From positions 3,100,001 to 3,164,000 of the forward strand of contig OW818667.1 of the NCBI GenBank assembly GCA_942493125.1: DNA of 64,000 bases, in the 5' to 3' direction. The notes beneath the pieces were generated by a model. The model was not told the origin of the DNA. It did not search any database and worked only from the letters and a program-made list of their open reading frames with translations. Within the stretch, counting starts at the first letter, position 1; each line of letters begins with the position of its first letter. The stretch is from Fusibacter_C sp942493125 (GTDB lineage: Bacteria > Bacillota > Clostridia > Peptostreptococcales > Acidaminobacteraceae). Positions 8,588 to 16,023 of the stretch are shown piece by piece. A program made the position numbers and the translations under genes.

Positions 8588-10399
8588 ATGAACGAAAATA
8601 GTGAGTTCAAATTTCGTAGTCTGATAAAGTCCTTCGACGTATTTCCACGCATTTTTTCCTTGTTTTATAAAGTCGCAGCGGTTAAAGTGACCGTGATTAT
8701 GATAATGTATACGATAATGAGTCTAGTTCCAGCACTTTCAATACGAGTCACACAGTATTTGTTAAATACAATACAACTAGGATCAGGTAGAGGCTTTAAT
8801 GAAGTATTAATACCTCTTATTGCTTACTTGTTGGTAAATGTCATAGGATCATTCTTATCGTTGTACAAAAGCAAGTTAGAGGCAGTGTTGAAACTTGATT
8901 TGACCTATAGCATAAATTTATCTTTGATGGAAAAGAATTCAACCTTAGAACTTAAAGATTATGAAGATTCGGATATGTACGATATGATCAGACGTGCACA
9001 AAGCGAAGGCATTGAAAGACAGTATAGTGTCTTTACAAATGTTATCGGCATAATAAGCCAAAGTATAGGCTTGCTTGCACTCGCATCAATTCTTTTTTCT
9101 TGGAAACCATGGACTATATTGATTCTATTTATAGTACCTCTTTTATCGACAATTTCTATTTCAAAACTCGGTTATCAACAATTTCAAATTGAAGTATCTC
9201 GTACGTCTGAGAGAAGGCAATCATCATATCTTAGCTATTTGCTGTCAAATGATATTGCAATAAAGGAAATAAAAATTTATGATGTAAGCGAAATGTTAAT
9301 AAACAAATTTAGTAAAATACAGCAGAAATTCGTCTCGGTTGATAAAGAAATCATTAAGAAAAGATCCAATGTGTTATTTCTATATGAATTACTTGATCAA
9401 TGTGTCTCAGGAATATTATTAATCATTATAATTACGGATACTCTTAATGGATTAATTTTGTTTGGTAGCACTGTGGCATATTTAAGAAGTATTTCATCAA
9501 TTGGAAGTAGCATACATGGTATCCTCAGTTCACTTACTTCGATATATCAAAACAACCTATACATTAAGCAGTTATTTCGTTATTTAGATTATAGCCCATT
9601 AAAAAATGGGAATGATGGTACTATTAGTATGAAGGACATACATTCAGTTGAGTTTAAGAATGTTAGCTTTAAATATCCTAATAGAACTGAATATGCTTTA
9701 AATAATGTGAGCTTTAAGTTAGTTAAAGGTCATACATTGACTCTTGTTGGTGAAAACGGATCAGGAAAATCGACTCTTGTAAAGTTACTTTGTGGATTAT
9801 ATGATACTTATGAAGGTGAAATCCTATTAAATGATATTCCAATGAAACAAGTTGATCTAAAGGTACACCAAGATAGACTTGGTGTTGTTTTTCAAGATTT
9901 TAATAAATACGAGATGTCATTAAAAGAGAACATAGCTTTAGGTAAGTTCGAAGCTTTGAATAACGAGGATTCAATAATTAACGCTTTGGAATTTGCTTCA
10001 GGAACTGATATTCCCACAAGTGTTAAAGGAGGGCTATCTGGACAACTTGGCGTATGGTTTAAAGATGGTGTTCAATTATCTGGTGGACAATGGCAGAAGA
10101 TTGCTTTAGCGAGGGCGTTTCTCCGTGATGCGAGCATATATATTCTTGATGAACCGACTTCATCACTCGATTCAATTACCGAGCTGAAAATACTAGAAAA
10201 TATTAAGAAAGTGTATACTAACAAAATCGGAATAATTATTACTCATAGATTAGAGAGCATCAACAGGATTTCTGATAATATAGTTGTATTGCAAGGTGGT
10301 CGAGTTGTTGAATCGGGATGTCATGATGAATTGATATCTAGTGCTGGGAAGTATTCGTTGTTGTTCCATGCTAGAAATCAAGAAATATCTGGAGATTAG
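8588..10399 (+). CDS. ABC exporter with fused membrane and ATPase domains (LanT type)
   Basis: This is a half-transporter expected to export the modified peptide. The six-helix membrane domain covers roughly residues 20-330, and the nucleotide-binding domain follows: Walker A GENGSGKST, Q-loop region VVFQDFNKYEMS, signature LSGGQ and Walker B IYILDEPTSSLD. There is no N-terminal C39 peptidase domain, so unlike bifunctional LanT proteins it should not cut the leader. I chose the ATG at 8588 because GGGTG precedes it at a suitable distance; an upstream in-frame ATG at 8576 adds four residues. It overlaps or abuts the lanB stop. Confidence 0.9.
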   Translation: MNENSEFKFRSLIKSFDVFPRIFSLFYKVAAVKVTVIMIMYTIMSLVPALSIRVTQYLLNTIQLGSGRGFNEVLIPLIAYLLVNVIGSFLSLYKSKLEAVLKLDLTYSINLSLMEKNSTLELKDYEDSDMYDMIRRAQSEGIERQYSVFTNVIGIISQSIGLLALASILFSWKPWTILILFIVPLLSTISISKLGYQQFQIEVSRTSERRQSSYLSYLLSNDIAIKEIKIYDVSEMLINKFSKIQQKFVSVDKEIIKKRSNVLFLYELLDQCVSGILLIIIITDTLNGLILFGSTVAYLRSISSIGSSIHGILSSLTSIYQNNLYIKQLFRYLDYSPLKNGNDGTISMKDIHSVEFKNVSFKYPNRTEYALNNVSFKLVKGHTLTLVGENGSGKSTLVKLLCGLYDTYEGEILLNDIPMKQVDLKVHQDRLGVVFQDFNKYEMSLKENIALGKFEALNNEDSIINALEFASGTDIPTSVKGGLSGQLGVWFKDGVQLSGGQWQKIALARAFLRDASIYILDEPTSSLDSITELKILENIKKVYTNKIGIIITHRLESINRISDNIVVLQGGRVVESGCHDELISSAGKYSLLFHARNQEISGD

Positions 10400-10540
10400 T
10401 TTTCTATAGAATGTACTTTATTGAAAAGTATATTTTTTGATCATATATATATTTAAGCGAAAATGGTTACCTTCGTTTGTTGGATTTATATACAACTACC
10501 ATTTATAAATGGATCGTTTAATCGGAAAGAGGTAAAAGTT

Positions 10541-11119
10541 ATGTCTATATTAAAGCAAGTCATGCATGATAGCAATTCGAATAAGGTAGAGATAAAGTGG
10601 TATCTAAATCTTCATCAAAGAATTAGTCAGCTTCCTTCTCTTGGTTTCTTACTTCTTATGTGCGCAATTTCTGTGGGGATAACGTTATTATTACAGCCAT
10701 TATTTTACCTAGCTTCAAATTATTCTAATCCAGATTTATTCTTGGGGGAATTTACTATTGACTTATTGATACAAGGAGTTTTGATTGCACCTTTTATAGA
10801 AACAATACTTTTGCAGTTTATTCCTGTTGAGATTCTACTTATGTACAGAAGAAAGAAGAGGAAGAATAAACCAAATTTAATTTTTATAGGTGTTTTTTCA
10901 GCTGTCCTATTTGCACTGATGCACTTTCAAGCCTATACTGAAATAGCCGGAATCGCTTTTGGTGTGTTAAAAGTCATAGCCACATTTTTTGTCGGTTTGA
11001 CTCTATCGTATACCTATCTAGTTTATAAATCACAATCAGGTCCTCCTGTTATTGCAACAGCTATTCTTCATATGATGGTTAACTTCACTTTTTTAGTCAT
11101 ACACTTATTAACGACTTAG
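10541..11119 (+). CDS. CPBP family intramembrane protein, possible immunity or processing role
   Basis: A 192-aa membrane protein of the CPBP (Abi/Rce1-like) family with about five hydrophobic segments. The family's three motifs are present: APFIETILLQ (a variant of EExxxR), FALMHF (FxxxH) and HMMVNF (HxxxN). Members near bacteriocin genes often give self-immunity, and some are intramembrane proteases. AGAGG lies about 9 bases before the ATG at 10541, which I prefer to an upstream in-frame ATG at 10463 lacking a ribosome site. A weak hairpin (TACTTT/AAAGTA) with a T-run around 10408-10440 may partly separate it from the exporter gene. It is the only candidate in the locus for immunity or leader processing. 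Confidence 0.8.
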   Translation: MSILKQVMHDSNSNKVEIKWYLNLHQRISQLPSLGFLLLMCAISVGITLLLQPLFYLASNYSNPDLFLGEFTIDLLIQGVLIAPFIETILLQFIPVEILLMYRRKKRKNKPNLIFIGVFSAVLFALMHFQAYTEIAGIAFGVLKVIATFFVGLTLSYTYLVYKSQSGPPVIATAILHMMVNFTFLVIHLLTT

Positions 11120-11565
11120 TGGCAGAGTCACCATAAATCAAGGGAGGGATTTAGTGTGTGAGCTAATGCTGTATGGGTTGGTGATTTTGAAAACAAAAGA
11201 TTTCATTGTGTTTTTTCTTGTGTTTTAGATTACATCGTTGTACAGTGAAAATATTTTGCATCGGATTATTATCAGATAGTATTAACGAAATCAAGCTGTA
11301 GATATTTCTAAAAGATATATTTAACTGAACGTCTTAAGACATTTAATACACTTAAAATGCTTAATGTTGCGGTCACTAAACAAAAATGAGTTACTGATTG
11401 GATTAAGCACATTATTAACGCATTTAAGGTTATTGAAGCAACTTGAATCTTTGATAAATGAAGATTAAATTTTTATATTACATTCTTTATAAACCATAAA
11501 GCGTGTAACGCATGTAATAAGCCGTACTGGATTGGACGTGTCTACAAACGGTGGCAGTCTATCTC
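11120..11565. other. Non-coding AT-rich stretch after the lanthipeptide locus
   Basis: I see no gene with a ribosome site, no RNA gene and no strong structure here. A short open frame of about 45 codons around 11335-11472 has no start or ribosome site. It is probably decayed accessory DNA. Confidence 0.5.
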
Positions 11566-11621
11566 CACGGATTGACAAAGGACTATGGGATAATAATCCC
11601 GTAGTCCTTTGTCAATCCGTG
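11566..11621. other. Long 26-bp hairpin
   Basis: Two 26-base arms (11566-11591 and 11596-11621) are complementary with a single G-T mismatch around a 4-base AATA loop. There is no T-run on either side, so it is not a typical terminator. It lies just left of the right-hand direct repeat. It may be a recombination or replication structure, or a structured RNA. Confidence 0.7.
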
Positions 11622-11673
11622 AATCTGTGTAACACTAGAGCGCAGCGAGAGGCGCAGACACGCAGTGGTTGCT

Positions 11674-11730
11674 CGACTCCCCGTATGTATGTGATGGAGT
11701 ATTGCAGGGTCAGAGCGTTTGGAGGAGAAC
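11674..11730 (+). repeat. Right copy of the direct repeat flanking the lanthipeptide region
   Basis: Related copy of 2063-2120 in the same orientation, again beginning CGACTCCCC and ending GGAGGAGAAC. The open frame running through it (11532-11819) has no ribosome site and is not treated as a gene. Confidence 0.65.
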
Positions 11731-11784
11731 ACCTGTATGTGTATGCATATGGGTTGGAGGATGCTAGTGGCAATCTTTTTTCGT

Positions 11785-11818
11785 TGGTGGACTGGAGATG
11801 GTGGGAATCGAACCCCTA
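11785..11818 (-). other. tmRNA/tRNA 3'-end-like fragment, possible att remnant
   Basis: On the minus strand this reads GGGGTTCGATTCCC followed by ACCATCTCCA and then CCACCA. That is the T-arm, acceptor and CCA layout of a tmRNA or tRNA 3' end, but without any upstream body. It resembles the minus-strand fragment at 1943-1973. It could mark the distal end of an element that once integrated at ssrA. Confidence 0.5.
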
Positions 11819-11854
11819 AAAAGAGTTGAATATGTATGAGAATTATCGAGATAC

Positions 11855-12201
11855 TTGAAATTGGTAACTCCGGACAGAATTGAACATTTTTATAATGCAA
11901 TTTTATCATTCCGAAACGAAAGAGATTGGAAGCAGTTTCAAATACCAGAAAATTTAGCGAAATCAATAGTTTAGTCAGCAGATTGCTTGAGAACTTTCAA
12001 TGGGGAGATTCAATGAACATCGATAAAGAAAGTGATGAATTGGCTGACTTACTCACCTATTCGTTTCTTATGGCAGAATCTGTAGGCGTTGATATTGAAA
12101 AAATAATGCTAAAGAAGCTTGAGAAAAATAAAAAAAGACATCCAGTAGACGTAGTGAAAGGCAATAGCGGTAAAAATATTCGCATTGAAATTGAGGAATA
12201 G
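11855..12201 (+). pseudogene. Broken MazG-like nucleotide pyrophosphohydrolase
   Basis: The first part reads FRNERDWKQFQIPENLAKSI in one frame (about 11909-11968), which is the N-terminal signature of dCTPase/MazG-like proteins. That frame hits a TAG at 11972-11974. After a one-base deletion near 11982 the protein resumes as LLENFQWG and ELADLLTYSFLMAESVGVDI, ending with the typical KNKKRHPVDVVKG tail. The ESDELAD block keeps the metal-binding ExxD pattern. Two independent lesions make this a pseudogene. The intact family hydrolyses non-canonical or excess dNTPs. Confidence 0.75.
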
Positions 12202-12202
12202 T

Positions 12203-12470
12203 GTGGGTAGATTGACCAAATTTGATTTTGATTTTTTGGCACTTGAAGAATTACAGAAACATGAATATGTCAACAAATGGCCTGTAGTTTGTATAATTGA
12301 GAACAGTAAAATGCCTATGTTGGTGATACCACAATCGCAAAGAAACGAATTAAAAACCTCCTTGAAGATAGAAAAAGACTGCTTAAACGGTTAGTATCAT
12401 AACGGATGATGAGTTTAATAAGTCTTTTTCTCTGGATCTTGTCGCCGCTAAGGATGATTTGAGAGATAAA
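12203..12470 (+). pseudogene. Fragment of a DUF2075/GIY-YIG-type protein
   Basis: The fragment reads FDFDFLALEELQKHEYVNKW, then PVVCIIENSK, matching as I recall the N-terminus of DUF2075 proteins with a GIY-YIG-like domain. A frameshift near 12310 moves the homologous continuation YVGDTTIAKKRIKNLLEDRK into another frame. A second shift near 12400 gives IITDDEFNKSFSLDL. The open frame ending at 12394 is therefore only a piece. The helicase portion of the family is absent. Confidence 0.6.
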
Positions 12471-12580
12471 AGTTATTCCGAAACTTGAGTATATAAACAT
12501 CAAGAAGAAGTATTTTAAGGTCAGAGGCGAGTTTGATGCGTTTGATGAGATGCTGTCAAATGTTCAGAAGACGCTGTAAT
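12471..12580 (+). pseudogene. C-terminal gene remnant of unknown family
   Basis: A clean reading frame without a start gives KVIPKLEYINIKKKYFKVRG, then EFDAFDEMLSNVQKTL and a TAA at 12578-12580, followed at once by a terminator hairpin. It looks like the last 36 residues of a lost protein. I do not recognise the family. Confidence 0.4.
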
Positions 12581-12587
12581 GTGTTGA

Positions 12588-12612
12588 TGTGTCAAGCTTA
12601 TTGACACATTTT
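12588..12612 (+). terminator. Terminator hairpin after the gene remnants
   Basis: TGTGTCAA (12588-12595), a 5-base loop, TTGACACA (12601-12608) and then TTTT. It lies 7 bases after the TAA of the last remnant. Confidence 0.65.
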
Positions 12613-12640
12613 AGTACCAAACCGATGTGACGAACAGTGA

Positions 12641-12683
12641 CAGACACCAAAATGGTGAATAGAATCTATCATTTTGGTGTCTG
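12641..12683. repeat. 14-bp inverted repeat
   Basis: CAGACACCAAAATG (12641-12654) is perfectly complementary to 12670-12683 around a 15-base loop. It lies 43 bases before the next gene. It has no T-run, so it may be a REP-like intergenic palindrome or a terminator shared with upstream genes. Confidence 0.55.
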
Positions 12684-12725
12684 ATATTGCGTGAGATTTT
12701 AAATAATTAAATAAAGGGGAAATGT

Positions 12726-13544
12726 ATGCTGAAGAAATTATATGCATTAGTTAGGGTTGTAGTGATAGTAGTGCCAATATTAAGTGTACTTGCATATATC
12801 TACTATGAAGAAACAAATCGAAGTAGTGATATAATTTTTTTACCGAAAGAAGAAACTATAGAAATTCATTTTAGTAAATTAGCCTATGAATTATTAAGCC
12901 AAAATGTGTTGGATTTTTCAGACTATTCTACAGGACTTGTTTTAAGGGATGAATCTACTATTAATTTTAAAGTTCCCTTAGTGATGGTAAATAATGCCTC
13001 AAATTCTCAAATAATTAATAGTATTAGTCTGCCAAAAGAAAATGATAGCGAAAAAAGGAATTTAAGCTGTTATTTAGACTTTGAATCCTTGGAAGAACCT
13101 ATAGTTCTAAGTGCAGAATCATCCAATGAAATCATACTTAATATGAATTTTGACCTATATTCTTTTTTTGTAGACGTGGTATCTGATGAAGATATGGACA
13201 AAAATACTGACTATAATTTTTATCTAAACAATACTGAAGAGCATTATGAAATATATAAAGAAGTCTTTATATCTGCATATATATTTTCATTTATTGGATC
13301 AAGTATAGATTGTGACTTAGATAATTCTGATGAAGATTACATGAAAAATTGGAGAGAAGTCAAGGGTGCGTATACCAATGATTTAATCAATCAGCATCTA
13401 CTTAAAGCTATTAAGGATCAAACAAGACGTTTTGAATCGCTATATAATTATGATTTTACGAATGCGATTTTTGAATTTATGGATTTTAATAATAAGTTAT
13501 ATAAGATTGATGTTGAATTTATGAAGTCATGGGTTAGATTTTGA
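12726..13544 (+). CDS. Membrane-anchored protein of unknown function
   Basis: A 272-aa product with one N-terminal membrane segment (about residues 8-27, VRVVVIVVPILSVLAYIYY). The remainder is an acidic, presumably external domain rich in Asp, Glu, Asn and Tyr. I recognise no family or catalytic motif. AAGGGG lies about 8 bases before the ATG. The codon use is very AT-rich, like the neighbouring retron and lanthipeptide genes, which points to acquired DNA. Terminator hairpins on both sides make it a single-gene unit. It could be an accessory of the retron about 350 bp downstream, but nothing in the sequence proves that. Confidence 0.7.
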   Translation: MLKKLYALVRVVVIVVPILSVLAYIYYEETNRSSDIIFLPKEETIEIHFSKLAYELLSQNVLDFSDYSTGLVLRDESTINFKVPLVMVNNASNSQIINSISLPKENDSEKRNLSCYLDFESLEEPIVLSAESSNEIILNMNFDLYSFFVDVVSDEDMDKNTDYNFYLNNTEEHYEIYKEVFISAYIFSFIGSSIDCDLDNSDEDYMKNWREVKGAYTNDLINQHLLKAIKDQTRRFESLYNYDFTNAIFEFMDFNNKLYKIDVEFMKSWVRF

Positions 13545-13550
13545 CTATTG

Positions 13551-13576
13551 ATGTGTGGTCGGAAAATACCACACAT
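13551..13576 (+). terminator. Hairpin just after the unknown gene
   Basis: ATGTGTGGT (13551-13559) and ACCACACAT (13568-13576) form a perfect 9-bp stem 7 bases after the stop codon. Only a weak T-tract follows. Confidence 0.5.
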
Positions 13577-13645
13577 TTATGTGTTGTGTATTGTTTGAAT
13601 GGAGTATGTAAAGAGGATTTGAGTGTGATTTGAAAATGGCATATT

Positions 13646-13687
13646 AAAACTAACACCGCAAATTAGATGATTTGGGATGTTAGTTTT
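13646..13687. terminator. Bidirectional terminator hairpin
   Basis: AAAACTAACA (13646-13655) pairs with TGTTAGTTTT (13678-13687), and an inner AAAT/ATTT pair closes the loop. The A-run and T-run allow termination in both directions. The rest of 13577-13893 is AT-rich and holds no gene I can support. Confidence 0.65.
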
Positions 13688-13893
13688 CTATAAGTGCACA
13701 ATCAAGCGCTGAAATAATGCTTATCCCTTAGGTGTTATAATAAATACTAATCGATTAATTAAGTTTTGATAGTTTAATAGAGTTGAATTTACATGATATG
13801 TGCAACATGAATAATATCGATTTATAGTTATTGTTATTGGTTATGACATAATATAACGATTGTTTATTGTAATAGTATAATATATAATAACAA

Positions 13894-14022
13894 TGCGTGT
13901 GGCTAGATTTTTGACTTGTGTTTCGCAAGTATTGATTAATATGGAAGGCAGACTTGCCGCTATCCTAGCCAGTCCCACTATCTGCGCGTTCACGTGTAGA
14001 GCGTAATGAGTAGCCACACGCA
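13894..14022 (+). ncRNA. Retron msr-msd non-coding RNA
   Basis: A 12-base arm TGCGTGTGGCTA (13894-13905, a1) is perfectly complementary to TAGCCACACGCA (14011-14022, a2). The 129-nt unit ends 24 bases before the reverse transcriptase start, the standard retron layout. A G follows a1 and can serve as the branching guanosine. The msr part contains a 7-bp hairpin ACTTGTG-TTT-CGCAAGT (13914-13930). The likely msd stem pairs GCAGA (13948-13952) with TCTGC (13981-13985). The a1/a2 pairing is certain; the exact msr/msd boundary is inferred. Confidence 0.85.
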
Positions 14023-14046
14023 AATATTTTTTTTGAGGTTGGATAA

Positions 14047-15729
14047 TTGGATAAGCTAAATGAAGTAACTACGAGGGGAGAATTAGCTCAATTTTTAAAT
14101 ATCCCACACAAAAAATTAACTTATATTCTTTATAATAAAAAAGTAGATAATTGTTACAGCACTTTTGAAATTCCTAAAAAAAATGGAGGAGTAAGAAGTA
14201 TTAATGCACCAAATGAGGATTTAAAAGATATTCAAAAAAAACTATATGAAGTCTTGGTTCAGGCTCAAGAAAATATTATTTTAGTAGAAAAAATTAAAGA
14301 TAACATATCTCATGGTTTTAAGAAATCTAAAGGGATAATTACAAATGCTGAGGTTCACAAGAAAAAAAAATTTGTACTAAATGTTGACATAGAGAACTTT
14401 TTTGATAGTTTTCACTTTGGACGTGTAAGAGGATTTTTTGAAAAGAATAAATATTTTGCCTTATCTAGAGAAATATCTACTGTACTTGCGCAATTAACAT
14501 GCTATCAAGGGCGTTTACCACAAGGGGCACCAACATCTCCAATATTAACCAATTTAATTTGTAATATTTTAGATTTAAGGATTTTAAAAATTTGTCGTAA
14601 GTTCAGGCTCAATTATACGCGATATGCTGATGATTTAACTTTTTCGACAAACGACAAGTATTTTCAGGATAATTTTGATTCATTCTATAGTGAACTATCG
14701 CATGAAGTTGAGGCTTTTAGTTTAAAAATCAATGAAAAGAAAACCCGACTAATTTTTAACGATTCAAGACAAGAAGTAACAGGCATTACTGTGAATAGTA
14801 AGCTAAATGTAAATAAGATTTACATAAAACATACAAGAGCAATGGCTGAAGAATTGTATAGAAAAGGAGAATTCTATATCAATGATAAAATAGGATCGTT
14901 GAATCAATTAGAAGGAAGATTTTCTTTTATTAATCAACTGGATTATTACAATAATATCCAAGATAATAAATTGCTTTCTAAGAAAACCAAGCAGAATTGT
15001 TGGAATTTAAGTTCAAGAGAAATGCAATATCAAAAGTTTTTATTTTACAAATACTTTATTGCAAATCAAAAACCGATCATAGTAACTGAAGGTAAAACTG
15101 ATATATTGTACATTAAAGCTGCATTAAAAAGTATGCATTTGAGATATCCTCAGCTTATTACCAAGAAAGATAAAAATTTTGAATATAAAGTTGTGTTTTT
15201 AAAGAAGACAAAGAAATTAGAATATTTTCTAGGTATATATAGAGATGGAGCTAATGCTTTGGTTAATATATATAATCTCCACACTGGCCGTAATGGATTT
15301 CATAATTATTTAAGATTGTTTAATTCTGTTTATAAACAGCAATCCAAACACCCAACGATTCTGTTATTTGATAATGAACAAGTAACTAATAGACCATTAA
15401 AGAAATTTTTATCAAGTAATAGTTTTAGTAATGCTGAACTGACAAATACAAACTTGTTTTTAAAATTAGAAGAAAATTTATTTTTATTAACTATTCAACT
15501 AGTAAAGAAAATGAGTGAGTGTGAGATTGAAGATTTATTTACATCAGATGTACTTAACATCCAAATTAATGGGAGAACTTTTTCAAAGGATGAGGAATAT
15601 AATAAATCAAATCATTTTGGAAAATCAGAGCTTTCAAACTATGTTTATAATAATTATGAAAAGATTGATTTTGATGGTTTTGTTCCAGTTATGGATAGTA
15701 TTGTTAAGATAGTTGAAAATCAATTATAG
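14047..15729 (+). CDS. Retron reverse transcriptase fused to a TOPRIM domain
   Basis: A 560-aa fusion. The RT part (about 1-310) has the retron-specific NAxxH motif (NAEVH, 100-104), the LNVDIENFFDS catalytic block with Asp114, RLPQGAPTSP near 156-165, the active-site YADD at 193-196 and the retron VTG motif at 244-246. The C-terminal TOPRIM domain shows the glutamate motif VTEGKTD (346-352) and the acidic motif FDNE (441-444), with EIEDLF at 493-498. The same RT-TOPRIM layout is known from retron Eco2 (Ec67), an anti-phage system in which TOPRIM is the toxic effector. The start is a TTG behind GAGG. It sits directly after its msr-msd RNA and is followed by a strong terminator. Confidence 0.95.
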   Translation: MDKLNEVTTRGELAQFLNIPHKKLTYILYNKKVDNCYSTFEIPKKNGGVRSINAPNEDLKDIQKKLYEVLVQAQENIILVEKIKDNISHGFKKSKGIITNAEVHKKKKFVLNVDIENFFDSFHFGRVRGFFEKNKYFALSREISTVLAQLTCYQGRLPQGAPTSPILTNLICNILDLRILKICRKFRLNYTRYADDLTFSTNDKYFQDNFDSFYSELSHEVEAFSLKINEKKTRLIFNDSRQEVTGITVNSKLNVNKIYIKHTRAMAEELYRKGEFYINDKIGSLNQLEGRFSFINQLDYYNNIQDNKLLSKKTKQNCWNLSSREMQYQKFLFYKYFIANQKPIIVTEGKTDILYIKAALKSMHLRYPQLITKKDKNFEYKVVFLKKTKKLEYFLGIYRDGANALVNIYNLHTGRNGFHNYLRLFNSVYKQQSKHPTILLFDNEQVTNRPLKKFLSSNSFSNAELTNTNLFLKLEENLFLLTIQLVKKMSECEIEDLFTSDVLNIQINGRTFSKDEEYNKSNHFGKSELSNYVYNNYEKIDFDGFVPVMDSIVKIVENQL

Positions 15730-15858
15730 TTTATTCAGTACACTACTTTTTCGATTGCCATGTATGGTTACAGAGCAATATTGCGGATTATTCAGTAATG
15801 ATAAAATATATTAAATCAAAGAAAAAGAAAAATGCCGAAAAACATAATTTCTTAGTTA

Positions 15859-15907
15859 GAGCCAGCGACCAAGTCACAGATGTGACTTGGTCGCTGGCTC
15901 CATTTTT
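15859..15907. terminator. Very strong terminator after the retron
   Basis: A perfect 20-bp stem (arms 15859-15878 and 15881-15900, starting GAGCCAGCGACC) with a two-base centre, followed by CATTTTTTATTTT. It closes the retron transcript and marks the right end of the AT-rich accessory region. The other bases of 15730-16023 hold no gene. Confidence 0.85.
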
Positions 15908-15970
15908 TATTTTGATTCGATATCATAAACGGGGGAATAATCATACTGATAAGTATTGCTTATGAATCGT

Positions 15971-16007
15971 GATGCAAATGCATCAAGGGAGACGCTTGAT
16001 GCATCAA
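15971..16007. promoter_or_regulatory. Overlapping GATGCATC palindromes before the aminotransferase gene
   Basis: ATGCATCAAG (15978-15987) pairs with CTTGATGCAT (15995-16004) as a 10-bp hairpin. GATGC-AAAT-GCATC (15971-15984) can form a competing hairpin. TTGATGCATCAA at 15996-16007 is itself a perfect 12-bp palindrome. The elements end at the ribosome site, so they could be an operator or a leader-RNA switch. Confidence 0.5.
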
Positions 16008-16023
16008 AAAGGTGGTAAGGCAC

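Noticed and set aside
11330..11475. Leu-rich open stretch of about 45 codons
   Set aside because: There is no start codon with a ribosome site and no recognisable family.
11532..11819. Open frame of 95 codons through the right direct repeat
   Set aside because: It has no ribosome site, spans the 26-bp hairpin, the repeat and an antisense tmRNA-like fragment, and its composition is not protein-like.
16012..16023. GTG start of the aminotransferase gene
   Set aside because: It lies inside the AAGGTGG ribosome site used by the ATG at 16024.
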